Assembly: GCA_038203955.1 (NCBI GenBank)
Contig: JBBRDK010000091.1
Coordinates: 1-15,323, forward strand
Reading direction: 5' to 3'
DNA from: JALYUA01 sp038203955
Lineage (GTDB): Bacteria; Acidobacteriota; Thermoanaerobaculia; UBA5066; Gp7-AA6
DNA: 15,323 nucleotides
Shown: positions 5,974-13,184 of the stretch, one piece after another
How the letters are laid out: each line of letters starts with the position of its first letter
How positions within the stretch are numbered: the first letter of the stretch is position 1
Program-made: the position numbers and the translations under genes
Notes under the pieces: model-generated
What the model was told of the DNA's origin: nothing
Database searches by the model: none
Seen by the model: the letters and a program-made list of their open reading frames with translations, nothing else

Positions 5974-7035
5974 CTACTCTTCCTTCTCCTCGCGGGCGAA
6001 TCGCATCACCGCCAGGGCGAGCGCGAGCACCACAGGGCCCAGGAACATGCCGATCGGCCCGAATGCTCCGATTCCACCGAGAACGCCGAAGAAGATCGGG
6101 AGAGTCGAGATCTCCGCGCGCCCGGAGATGAGCATCGGCCTCAGCACGTTGTCCGCGGAGCCGACGATCAGAGCGCCCCAGACGGCGAGCACGATCGCCC
6201 AGCCCCAGCGGCCCTGCGCGGCGAGGACGACCGCGCCCGGTCCCCATACGAAGGCCGTTCCGCCGACCGGGAGGAGCGACATGATGGCGGCGATGACTCC
6301 AAAGACGACCGGCGACGGGAGTCCGCACACCTCGAACGCGATGCCGATCAGCGCTCCCTGCACGAGAGAGGTCAAAAGCGAGCCGTAGACCACGGCCTTC
6401 GTCACGGACGAGAGGTGCTCGACCAGCCGCGCCTTCCGCCCGGGCTCCGTGGGAAGGATGCGGAGAAAGTCCGCGGCCATGCCGTCCCCGTCGCGGAAGA
6501 AGAAATAGAGAATGAAGAGCATCAGGAAGAGCGAAGTGACCAGGCCGAGCGCGCCGAGCAGGAGAACCTTCGTGTAGGCGAGGGCGAGCTCGACGACGCT
6601 CTTCGAAGCCGAAATGACCCACTGCTGGATTTCCGCCGCCGTCACGGGCGTCTTGGCGTCGACCCACTGAACGACCCGGTCGAGGAACGGAATCCGGAAG
6701 AGGTCGGCGGGCTTCTCGATCTGATAGCGGGTCGCGAGCGCGGAGACCTTTCCGGCGAGGTCGGCGGCCTGCTTCGCGAAGAGCATCCCGAGAAAGACGG
6801 TGGGCACCACCACGCCGAGGAGCACGCCGACGGTCAGGAGAAGGGCAGCGGTGCCGTTGCGGCCGCGCAGGCGGCGGCGCAGAGCCTCATTCAGCGGAAA
6901 CAGGATGAACGCGAGCAGGCCCGCCCACAGGATCGGGCTGACGAAAGGGCGGAAGATGAGCCAGAGGAGGTAGAGCAGCAGCAGCGCGAAGCCGATCGAG
7001 AACGCCCGTGCGGAGAATCGGTCAGCGCTCGCCAC
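5974..7035 (-). CDS. AI-2E/YdiK-family membrane transporter
   Basis: 353 aa, the usual length for the family. Hydrophobic segments lie near 11-46 (two helices), 62-86, 155-180, 215-236, 240-272, 276-292 and 312-345. The intervening soluble stretch about 88-150 is typical of AI-2E-family permeases. The C-terminal conserved GPIGMFLGPVVLAL (326-339) and the VGSADNVLRPMLISGR segment (291-306) are family hallmarks. Members have been linked to autoinducer-2 export, and some related proteins to Na+/H+ antiport; the substrate here is unknown. The start is GTG at 7035, with a G-rich stretch just upstream. It diverges from queG across an 82-bp gap containing a perfect palindrome, and its 3' end abuts heptamer array B. 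Confidence 0.93.
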   Translation of the reverse strand: MASADRFSARAFSIGFALLLLYLLWLIFRPFVSPILWAGLLAFILFPLNEALRRRLRGRNGTAALLLTVGVLLGVVVPTVFLGMLFAKQAADLAGKVSALATRYQIEKPADLFRIPFLDRVVQWVDAKTPVTAAEIQQWVISASKSVVELALAYTKVLLLGALGLVTSLFLMLFILYFFFRDGDGMAADFLRILPTEPGRKARLVEHLSSVTKAVVYGSLLTSLVQGALIGIAFEVCGLPSPVVFGVIAAIMSLLPVGGTAFVWGPGAVVLAAQGRWGWAIVLAVWGALIVGSADNVLRPMLISGRAEISTLPIFFGVLGGIGAFGPIGMFLGPVVLALALAVMRFAREEKEE

Positions 7036-7052
7036 TCACCCCCCGGCCGGCG

Positions 7053-7064
7053 ATGCTATAGCAT
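7053..7064. promoter_or_regulatory. 12-bp perfect palindrome in the divergent queG/permease gap
   Basis: ATGCTATAGCAT reads identically on both strands and sits in the 82-bp gap between the divergent permease and queG genes. It contains TATAGC on each strand, so it could be a shared -10 element or a small operator. No convincing -35 box is seen on either side. Confidence 0.35.
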
Positions 7065-7117
7065 GAGCGGTTCGTTGATCGGCGCTCCGAAAGCGCGACA
7101 GAGAGGCTCGAAAAGAC

Positions 7118-8164
7118 ATGACATGGAACAGGACCGACCGGGCATTCGCGGCGCGCGTTTTCCGCGAGGAGGCGGAGCGGGAAGGCTTCGCGCGGTCCGG
7201 AATCGCGCGCGCGGAAACGCCGCCCGAGTTCCCCCGCTACCGCCGCTGGATCGCCGAGGGTCGCCACGCGGGGATGCGTTACCTGGAAGACACCGCGGAC
7301 GTGCGCGCGTCTCCGGAGGCGCTCCTACCCGGTGCCCGCTCGGTTCTCTGCCTCGCCGCCCCTCATGCGCCGGAGACGCCCTCTGCCCGGGATGGATCCC
7401 GGATCGCCCGGTACGCGGCCGGCCCCGACTACCACGGCACGCTCCGGGAGCGGGCGATCCGCGTTGCGGAGGCGATCGCGGCCCGCGTGGACTCCCCCTT
7501 CGCGTGGCGCGTCTGCGTCGATTCCACCCCGCTCGCGGAACGGTCCTTCGCGGCGGCCGCGGGCCTCGGGTGGGTCGGAAAGAACGGATGCCTCATCGAT
7601 TCGGAGCTGGGCTCTTTCTTTCTTCTCGCCGAGATCCTGACCGACCTCGACCTCCCCGCGGACGACCCGGTCGCCGAGCGGTGCGGCTCCTGCGTCCGGT
7701 GCCTCGAGGCCTGCCCGACGGGGGCGTTCCTCGAGCCCGGACTGCTCGACGCCAACCGCTGCCTCGCCTATTGGACGATCGAGCACCGCGGCGCGATCCC
7801 GAACGCCGTGAAGGAATCTCTGGGCGACCGGGTGTTCGGCTGCGACGATTGCCAGGACGCGTGCCCCTGGAATGCCGCTCTGGGCGCCGGGAAAACCTCG
7901 CCGGCGCCCGGGCGCGCCGACTGGATCGCGATGGGGCGCGGAGAGTTCCGGCGCGTGTTCGGCGCCACCGCGCTGAACCGCGCGGGCTGGCGGGGATTGC
8001 AGCGCAATGCCGCGCTGTCCGCCGGATGCGAGGGCGACGCCGGCCTCTCGGGCGCGCTGACGGCAGCGGCGGCCTGCTCGGATCGCGGGCTGTCGGACGC
8101 GGCGCGGTGGGCTCTCTCCCGGCTGCCCTCCTTCGAAACCCCCGGCGCGGAGGCCGGCGGATGA
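7118..8164 (+). CDS. queG: Epoxyqueuosine reductase
   Basis: 348 aa. Catalyses the last step of queuosine synthesis, reducing epoxyqueuosine in tRNA to queuosine in the cytoplasm, using cobalamin and two [4Fe-4S] clusters. The catalytic Asp lies in VDSTPLAER (Asp135), followed by the GLGWVGKNGCLI segment (149-160). Ferredoxin-like cysteines are at 189, 192, 195 and 199 (CGSCVRCLEACP) and 215, 242, 245 and 249 (CDDCQDACPW). A short helical C-terminus follows, slightly shorter than E. coli QueG. ATG 7118 is the start; GAGAGG at 7101-7106 is a somewhat distant Shine-Dalgarno sequence. The stop overlaps the next gene as ATGA, so the two are probably co-translated. No other que genes are in the window. 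Confidence 0.96.
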   Translation: MTWNRTDRAFAARVFREEAEREGFARSGIARAETPPEFPRYRRWIAEGRHAGMRYLEDTADVRASPEALLPGARSVLCLAAPHAPETPSARDGSRIARYAAGPDYHGTLRERAIRVAEAIAARVDSPFAWRVCVDSTPLAERSFAAAAGLGWVGKNGCLIDSELGSFFLLAEILTDLDLPADDPVAERCGSCVRCLEACPTGAFLEPGLLDANRCLAYWTIEHRGAIPNAVKESLGDRVFGCDDCQDACPWNAALGAGKTSPAPGRADWIAMGRGEFRRVFGATALNRAGWRGLQRNAALSAGCEGDAGLSGALTAAAACSDRGLSDAARWALSRLPSFETPGAEAGG

Positions 8165-9456
8165 CGCCTCGCGCCCCTCTGTTTCTGATCCTGTTCGGTG
8201 TGTCGCTCGCGGTCTCGGCGTTCTTCGCCGCCGCGGAGACCGCCCTCGTCTCGCTGTCGCGCATCGACCTTCAGCGCCTCCGGGAGAAGGGCGACCGCCG
8301 GGGCGCCCTCATCCGAGGCTTGAAGTCGAAGACGTCGGCCCTGCTCGCCACGATTCTGATCGGCCAGAATCTCGCGTTGAGCTCTGCCTCCGCGCTCGCG
8401 ACCGCTCTCGCGACGGCCTGGGTCGGCGAGCGCTGGGGCGTTCCCGCGGCGATCGTGGTCTCGACGGTGATTCTGTTCGTTTTCGCGGAGATGGCTCCGA
8501 AGGCCATCGGCGCCGCGTCGCCCCTCGCGATCGCGCGCGCGGTGGCCGTTCCCATGACCTGGTTCATGAAGATCTTCTCTCCGGTCGTCACGCTCGTCGT
8601 TCAGCTGACGACTCGATCCCTTCGGCTTCTCGGAATCGCGGAGAAGTCCCCGGCACTGACCGAGGAGGAGATGAAGAGCGTCTTCAACCTCGGCGCGGAC
8701 GAAGGCATCATCCACGGCGAGGAGAAGCGGCTGCTGCACAACGTCCTCGAGTTCGGCGACAGGACCGTACGCGACATTATGGTCCCGCGGACGCGCGTCG
8801 TCGCCGTCCCGGACACCGCCGAATTCGCGGACCTCCGTGTCCTTCTTCGCGAGCACAAGTTGTCCCGCCTCCCGGTCTACCGCGGCTCCCTGGACAACGT
8901 GGTCGGCATCCTCCATGCGAAGGACCTCTTCGACGTGACCGACGACGAGGAGAAGGCGTTCCAGCTGGTCAAGTATCTCGACCCTCCGTTCCTCGTGCCG
9001 GAGTTCAAGCCGGCCGAAGACCTCTTTCGGGAGATGCGCCGCCGCCGGACCCACATGGCCGTCGTGGTGGACGAATTCGGCGGCACCGCCGGAATCGTCA
9101 CGATCGAGGACGCGATCGAGGAGCTGCTGGGCCCGATTTTGGATGAGTTCGACGAAGAGGAGACGCCCGGGTTCGTCGCGGCCGGAAAGCAGCGGTTCCT
9201 GCTGGAGGGCGCGTTTCGTCTCGACGACCTCGAGGAACAATTCGGGATCGCGCTGCCCCGAGACCAGGCGGAAACGATCGCGGGCCACCTCATGAACCGC
9301 TTCGGCCGCATCCCGCGCAAGGGAGAGCGATGGCGGGGCCGCCGGGCCGACTTCGTCATCGAGGAAGCGAGCCCGACCGGAATCGACAGGGTTCTGATGA
9401 TCCTGCCCGAAAAAAAGGAAGGCGAGGCGGCGCGCGAAGCGGCCTCCCGCCACTGA
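8161..9456 (+). CDS. CNNM/CorC-type DUF21-CBS membrane protein (hemolysin family)
   Basis: 431 aa. The N-terminal DUF21/CNNM membrane domain (about 1-160) has hydrophobic helices, the FFAAAETALVSLSR signature (21-34) and FAEMAPKAIG (108-117). A CBS pair follows: IMVPRTRVVAVP...LPVYRGSLDNVVGILHAKDL (206-256) and about 267-325 ending MAVVVDEFGGTAGIVTIEDAIEELLG. The C-terminal CorC_HlyC domain covers about 340-416. Family members are linked to Mg2+/Co2+ efflux or resistance; the old name hemolysin is misleading. ATG 8161 overlaps the queG stop by 4 bp; the longer open frame upstream is antisense or out of frame to queG. All domains appear complete. Confidence 0.95.
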   Translation: MTPRAPLFLILFGVSLAVSAFFAAAETALVSLSRIDLQRLREKGDRRGALIRGLKSKTSALLATILIGQNLALSSASALATALATAWVGERWGVPAAIVVSTVILFVFAEMAPKAIGAASPLAIARAVAVPMTWFMKIFSPVVTLVVQLTTRSLRLLGIAEKSPALTEEEMKSVFNLGADEGIIHGEEKRLLHNVLEFGDRTVRDIMVPRTRVVAVPDTAEFADLRVLLREHKLSRLPVYRGSLDNVVGILHAKDLFDVTDDEEKAFQLVKYLDPPFLVPEFKPAEDLFREMRRRRTHMAVVVDEFGGTAGIVTIEDAIEELLGPILDEFDEEETPGFVAAGKQRFLLEGAFRLDDLEEQFGIALPRDQAETIAGHLMNRFGRIPRKGERWRGRRADFVIEEASPTGIDRVLMILPEKKEGEAAREAASRH

Positions 9457-9464
9457 GGAGACTC

Positions 9465-10460
9465 GTGCAGACCGTCACGCTGATTCGAGGGGACGGCATC
9501 GGACCCGAAGTCGCCGAGGCCGTCGTTTCCATCCTCCAGGCCGCGGGAGCTCCGCTCGCCTTCGAGGAGGCGGTCGTCGGCCGGGCCGCCGAGGTCGCGG
9601 AGGGCGATCCGCTGCCGCCGCGTGTGATCGAGTCCATCCGCAGAAACCGGGTCGCTCTGAAGGGACCAGTCGGGACGCCCGTCGGGAAGGGGTTCGCTTC
9701 CATCAACGTCCGCCTGCGAAAGACCCTCGACCTCTATGCGAACCTGCGGCCCGTCCGCAACGTCCCGACGGTGGTCAGCCGCTTCCAGGGCGTGGATCTC
9801 GTCGTGGTGCGGGAGAACACGGAGGATCTCTACAGCGGGCTCGAGCACGAGGTCGTGCCCGGCGTCGTCGAGTCCTTGAAGATCATCACGGAATACGCCT
9901 CGACGCGGATCGCCGTGTATGCCTTCGAATACGCCCGGCGGCACGGACGCCGCCGCGTCACCGCGATCCACAAGGCCAACATCATGAAGCTCTCCGACGG
10001 CCTCTTTCTGGACTGCTTCCGCAAGGTCGCGGAGAATTATCCCGACATCCAGGCGGACGACCGGATCGTGGACGCCGCGTGCATGCGCCTGGTCATGAAC
10101 CCCGAGACGTTCGACGTCCTGCTCCTGGAAAATCTGTACGGCGACATCGTCTCGGACCTCGCGGCTGGTCTCGTCGGCGGCTTGGGCCTCGTGCCGGGCG
10201 CCAACATCGGACCGGAGGTGGCGGTCTTCGAGGCGGTGCACGGAACAGCGCCGGACATCGCGGGGCAGGATCGCGCGAACCCGACGGCGCTCCTGATGAG
10301 CGCGATCCTCATGCTGCGCCACCTTCAGCTGCCGGAGATCGCCGCGCGGGTCGAGGCCGCTCTCCTCGCGACCCTTGCGGAGGGGGCCCGAACGGCCGAC
10401 ATCGGGGGCACGCTCGGCACGTCGGCGTTCTCCCGGGCGATCGCCGAAAAACTCCGGTAG
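9465..10460 (+). CDS. NAD-type isocitrate dehydrogenase (isocitrate/isopropylmalate dehydrogenase family)
   Basis: 331 aa, close to the usual size for NAD-dependent bacterial/IDH3-like enzymes. Oxidatively decarboxylates isocitrate to 2-oxoglutarate in the TCA cycle. Motifs: LIRGDGIGPEV (6-16), the substrate-binding SINVRLRKTLDLYANLRP (79-96), RENTEDLYSGLEH (116-128), catalytic Lys170 in HKANIMK, metal-binding Asp227 and Asp231 in LYGDIVSDLAAGLVGGLG, and the cofactor loop HGTAPDIAG (259-267) with RANPTA (270-275). The S-x-N and RKTLDLYAN pattern favours isocitrate over isopropylmalate; homoisocitrate dehydrogenase is a less likely alternative. GTG at 9465 is chosen because GAGGAG (9455-9460) precedes it by 4 bp and the protein starts exactly at the first strand. 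It lies 8 bp after the CNNM gene and 5 bp before trmB. Confidence 0.9.
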   Translation: MQTVTLIRGDGIGPEVAEAVVSILQAAGAPLAFEEAVVGRAAEVAEGDPLPPRVIESIRRNRVALKGPVGTPVGKGFASINVRLRKTLDLYANLRPVRNVPTVVSRFQGVDLVVVRENTEDLYSGLEHEVVPGVVESLKIITEYASTRIAVYAFEYARRHGRRRVTAIHKANIMKLSDGLFLDCFRKVAENYPDIQADDRIVDAACMRLVMNPETFDVLLLENLYGDIVSDLAAGLVGGLGLVPGANIGPEVAVFEAVHGTAPDIAGQDRANPTALLMSAILMLRHLQLPEIAARVEAALLATLAEGARTADIGGTLGTSAFSRAIAEKLR

Positions 10461-10465
10461 GAATC

Positions 10466-11104
10466 GTGCCCGAAACTCCCACGCCCGCGCGCGCCGCGTC
10501 CCTGGGACGTCAGCCTTCGTCGTTCCCGAGGTCTCCGGACGAAGCCCTCTGGAGCGGGCCGGCCGTCGACCCGGCGACGCTCTTCGTTCGAAGGGCGCCC
10601 CTCGAGGTCGAGATCGGCAGCGGGAAGGCGCGATTCTTAGTCGAGGCCGCGCGGGAGACCCCCGCCCACGACTTTCTGGGAATCGAGCGGTCCCTGTCCT
10701 ACTACCGGATCTGCCGCGATCGCGTCGAACGCGCCGGGCTTTCCAACGCGCGCATGGTCCGGGCCGAGGGCCGGATTTTCGCCGAGGCGCTACCGCTCGG
10801 GTCGGTCCGCGCCTTCCACATCTACTTTCCGGATCCCTGGCCCAAGAAGAAGCAGAAGAAACGGCGGTTCTTAGACGGTGTCACGCTCGAGATCCTCGCC
10901 CGCCGGCTGGAGCCGGGCGGCACCCTGCGAATCGCGACCGACCACTCCGGCTATGGAAGCGGCCTCGATCCCATCCTGGAGAGCGTCCCCTCCCTGCAGC
11001 GTCTCGCCTGGGAGGAGCTTCCCGCTCCCCCACCCACGCATTACGAGCTCAAGTACAGGCAGGAAGGGCGGGCGATCTGGAGATATCTGCTGAAGAGGCG
11101 ATAA
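10466..11104 (+). CDS. trmB: tRNA (guanine-N7-)-methyltransferase
   Basis: 212 aa. Methylates N7 of G46 in the tRNA variable loop using SAM. Diagnostic motifs: LEVEIGSGKARFL (46-58, SAM binding), GIERS (72-76), the TrmB signature IYFPDPWPKKKQKKRR (119-134), RIATDHSGY (155-163) and THYELKYRQEGR (191-202). The first 40 residues are a Pro/Ala/Arg-rich extension before the core. GTG at 10466 is preceded by AGGA (10459-10462). It is the last gene of the queG operon and the second tRNA-modification gene in it. It converges on pgsA across 27 bp in which no terminator was seen. Confidence 0.96.
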   Translation: MPETPTPARAASLGRQPSSFPRSPDEALWSGPAVDPATLFVRRAPLEVEIGSGKARFLVEAARETPAHDFLGIERSLSYYRICRDRVERAGLSNARMVRAEGRIFAEALPLGSVRAFHIYFPDPWPKKKQKKRRFLDGVTLEILARRLEPGGTLRIATDHSGYGSGLDPILESVPSLQRLAWEELPAPPPTHYELKYRQEGRAIWRYLLKRR

Positions 11105-11131
11105 CGAGGTCGCGCCAACCCGACGTGCCCC

Positions 11132-11737
11132 CTAAGTGACGATCCGCCGCAGGAAGATCGCGAAATACTGCGCTCCGGATCCCAGCGCGACGGCGACCAC
11201 CACCCACAGCGCGACCTTGCCCGGCAGCGCGAGAATGTCGAAGCGCTCCGACAGGATGAGGAGGGAGATGGCGGCGATCTGCGAGGCCATCTTCAACTTT
11301 CCCCACGCCGAGGCGGCGATGATGACTCCCTGATCGGACGCGATCGCCCGAAGTCCCGTCACCGCGAACTCCCTCCCGACGACCACCACGACCATCCACG
11401 CCGGGACGAGCCCGACCTCGACCAGCGAGATGAACGCGGCCGAGATCAGCAACTTGTCCGCGATGGGATCGAGAAGCGTCCCCAGCGTCGTGATCTCGCC
11501 CCGGCGCCGCGCGAGCCATCCGTCGAGGAAGTCCGTGAGGGTCGCGGTCAGAAAAATGGCGAGCGCGACGATCTCGCGGCCCGCAAACTTCGTCAGCAGG
11601 ACGACGACGAGAAAAGGGACGAGGAAGATGCGCAGCAGCGTGAGCGCATTCGGAAGATTCAGTTTCAAGAGACTGGCGCGGGGCTCGTCGGACGCCCGAA
11701 CGCGGAAGCGGCTCGCACCCGGTGATAATAGCTCCAT
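11132..11737 (-). CDS. pgsA: CDP-diacylglycerol-glycerol-3-phosphate 3-phosphatidyltransferase
   Basis: 201 aa from ATG 11737. Integral inner-membrane enzyme that makes phosphatidylglycerophosphate, the committed step to phosphatidylglycerol and cardiolipin. The CDP-alcohol phosphatidyltransferase motif is intact: D69-x2-D72-G73-x2-A76-R77-x8-G86-x3-D90-x3-D94. LPNALTLLRIFLVPF (28-42) is the usual N-terminal helix, and further hydrophobic helices lie about 40-66, 95-120, 150-163 and 174-193. The start is uncertain. ATG 11737 overlaps the start of the divergent deacetylase, and its first codons (CTA, TTA, TCA) are unlike the GC-rich body. TTG at 11668, just before KLNLPN, matches the family start better. 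The exact lipid head group is inferred from family resemblance. Confidence 0.93.
   Translation of the reverse strand: MELLSPGASRFRVRASDEPRASLLKLNLPNALTLLRIFLVPFLVVVLLTKFAGREIVALAIFLTATLTDFLDGWLARRRGEITTLGTLLDPIADKLLISAAFISLVEVGLVPAWMVVVVVGREFAVTGLRAIASDQGVIIAASAWGKLKMASQIAAISLLILSERFDILALPGKVALWVVVAVALGSGAQYFAIFLRRIVT
11724..11729 (+). promoter_or_regulatory. Candidate -10 element (GATAAT) for the deacetylase gene
   Basis: GATAAT stands out in GC-rich surroundings, 6 bp before the deacetylase ATG at 11736, so transcription would start at or beside the ATG (leaderless). There is no Shine-Dalgarno sequence. The -35 position has no clear match. Confidence 0.35.
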
Positions 11738-13184
11738 GAACGTCGCATGTCCGATCCACGGGAGCAAGCGCGCACATCGGGGGTGCCACCGCTGCCGGCA
11801 GCCGATCTGCAGCCTCTGCGAGTTGAAGCTCCGCGGGCATCTCTACTGCTCGACGCGCTGCGCTCGCGACGACGGCCGCGCGGAGATGCGATCTCGCGTG
11901 CGGCGGAGGCTCGGCCGCCCCGTTTCGCCGCGCCTGGCGGTTTTCGCCGTTCTTCTCGCGTGCTCGGCCCCCGCCATCCTCGCCGTTCGCACCGTCGCGG
12001 AACTCGACCGACTGAATTCGCCGTCCCGCTTCTCCCCCGCTCGCCGCCCGCCGCTCGCCCGCGTCGAGCGCGTGACCGCCGGCGCCGACGGCGCGCGGAT
12101 CGAGGGGACGGCGCCCTCGGGGGCCGCCGTCTTTCTCTTCTCCGGAGGCCAGTTCACGGCGACGACGGTGGCGGGAGACGGCCGCTTCCGGTTCGAGGGC
12201 GTGCAGTCTCCCGGCCCGTATCGCGTCGGAGCGCTTCCCCTGGCCGCACCGGCCGCCGAGGAAGTCGCTCCCGCGGTCGCCGCTCCCGTCGCCGTCTCCG
12301 CTCTGCCGCCGGCGTCCGGCCCGACGCCCGCTCTCCCGCCGCCCGATCACGCGGCGCTGACCCCTGGCCGCGCCGAACCGGCCCCGATCCCCGCGATCCC
12401 CTCGCGGCCTCTCGCGCGCGGCGTCGAACGCCCCGCGTCCATTCCCGACCTCTCCCGCGGGCCGCGCGACCGGCGCGAGGTGGTGGTGTCGTTCGACGCC
12501 GGGTCCTCCGACCGGGGATCCCGCCAGATCCTGGACGCCCTGCGCGCCCGCGGGATCCGCACGACAATCTTCCTGACCGGGGAGTTCATTCGCCGCTATC
12601 CGGAGCTCGTTCGCCGGATCGTGGCCGACGGTCACGAGGTCGGCAATCACACGGAGACCCATCCTCACCTGACGACGTACGCGCGCGATGGCCGGCAGGC
12701 GACGCGCGCCGGGGTCGATCGCGCTTTCGTCGCCGGCGAGCTCTCCCGGACGGAACGCCTCTTCCATGAAGCGACCGGGCGGAGCCTGGCGCCCTTCTGG
12801 CGGGCCCCGTTCGGAGAGCAGAACGAGGAGGTTCGCCGCTGGGCGGCGGAGGCCGGGTACTGGCACGTCGGCTGGACGGGAGGCCGCACCGGCCTGGACG
12901 GGCTCGACTGGATCTCGAATCCGCGGTCCCGCGGGTACCGATCCTCGCAGAGGGTGGTGGAGGCGCTGGTCGAGCGCGCGGAGAACGGCGGAATCGTGCT
13001 CCTCCACCTGGGGAGCGACCGGGACGACCCGGTCGCGCCGAGGATCCCGGCGCTGCTCGATGGGCTGGGGGCGCGGGGATTCCGGTTCGCGCGCGCGTCC
13101 GAGTTTCTCGCCCGGGAGGGACTGACCGAAGACCGGCTCGCCGCGATCCGCTTCCCGCGGTCGGATGCGCCGCTCGCGCGTTGA
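11736..13184 (+). CDS. Zinc-finger, membrane-anchored polysaccharide deacetylase (NodB domain)
   Basis: 482 aa. Layout: a Cys/His-rich N-terminus (Cys5, His8, Cys17, Cys20, Cys25, Cys28, His35, Cys38, Cys42), resembling a B-box/treble-clef zinc finger; a single membrane helix about 66-85; a small beta-rich Ig-like or carboxypeptidase-regulatory-like module about 107-167; a Pro/Ala linker about 168-240; and a NodB (CE4) deacetylase about 248-460. CE4 motifs: SFDAG (252-256), HTETHPH (305-311), RAPFG (356-360), a LDGLDW segment (387-392) and IVLLHLG (420-426). Motif 1 is FDAG rather than FDDG, so the usual metal-binding Asp is Ala; other residues are kept, and FDAG variants are believed to occur in the superfamily. 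It probably removes acetyl groups from envelope glycans or peptidoglycan on the outer face of the membrane, with the zinc finger inside. ATG 11736 begins right at the finger. Its end overlaps the phosphohexomutase as TTGA. Confidence 0.88.
   Translation: MNVACPIHGSKRAHRGCHRCRQPICSLCELKLRGHLYCSTRCARDDGRAEMRSRVRRRLGRPVSPRLAVFAVLLACSAPAILAVRTVAELDRLNSPSRFSPARRPPLARVERVTAGADGARIEGTAPSGAAVFLFSGGQFTATTVAGDGRFRFEGVQSPGPYRVGALPLAAPAAEEVAPAVAAPVAVSALPPASGPTPALPPPDHAALTPGRAEPAPIPAIPSRPLARGVERPASIPDLSRGPRDRREVVVSFDAGSSDRGSRQILDALRARGIRTTIFLTGEFIRRYPELVRRIVADGHEVGNHTETHPHLTTYARDGRQATRAGVDRAFVAGELSRTERLFHEATGRSLAPFWRAPFGEQNEEVRRWAAEAGYWHVGWTGGRTGLDGLDWISNPRSRGYRSSQRVVEALVERAENGGIVLLHLGSDRDDPVAPRIPALLDGLGARGFRFARASEFLAREGLTEDRLAAIRFPRSDAPLAR

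Noticed and set aside
6415..8160. Plus-strand extension of the CNNM gene back to 6415
   Set aside because: It is antisense to the permease and out of frame with queG. The DUF21 domain starts exactly at ATG 8161.
9465..10460. 3-isopropylmalate dehydrogenase (LeuB)
   Set aside because: The Ser-x-Asn and RKTLDLYANLRP substrate region is of isocitrate type, and no leucine genes are nearby.
11049..13007. 652-aa minus-strand open frame over the deacetylase and pgsA
   Set aside because: Arg/Gly-rich GC-driven shadow. The deacetylase and pgsA frames carry the recognisable motifs.
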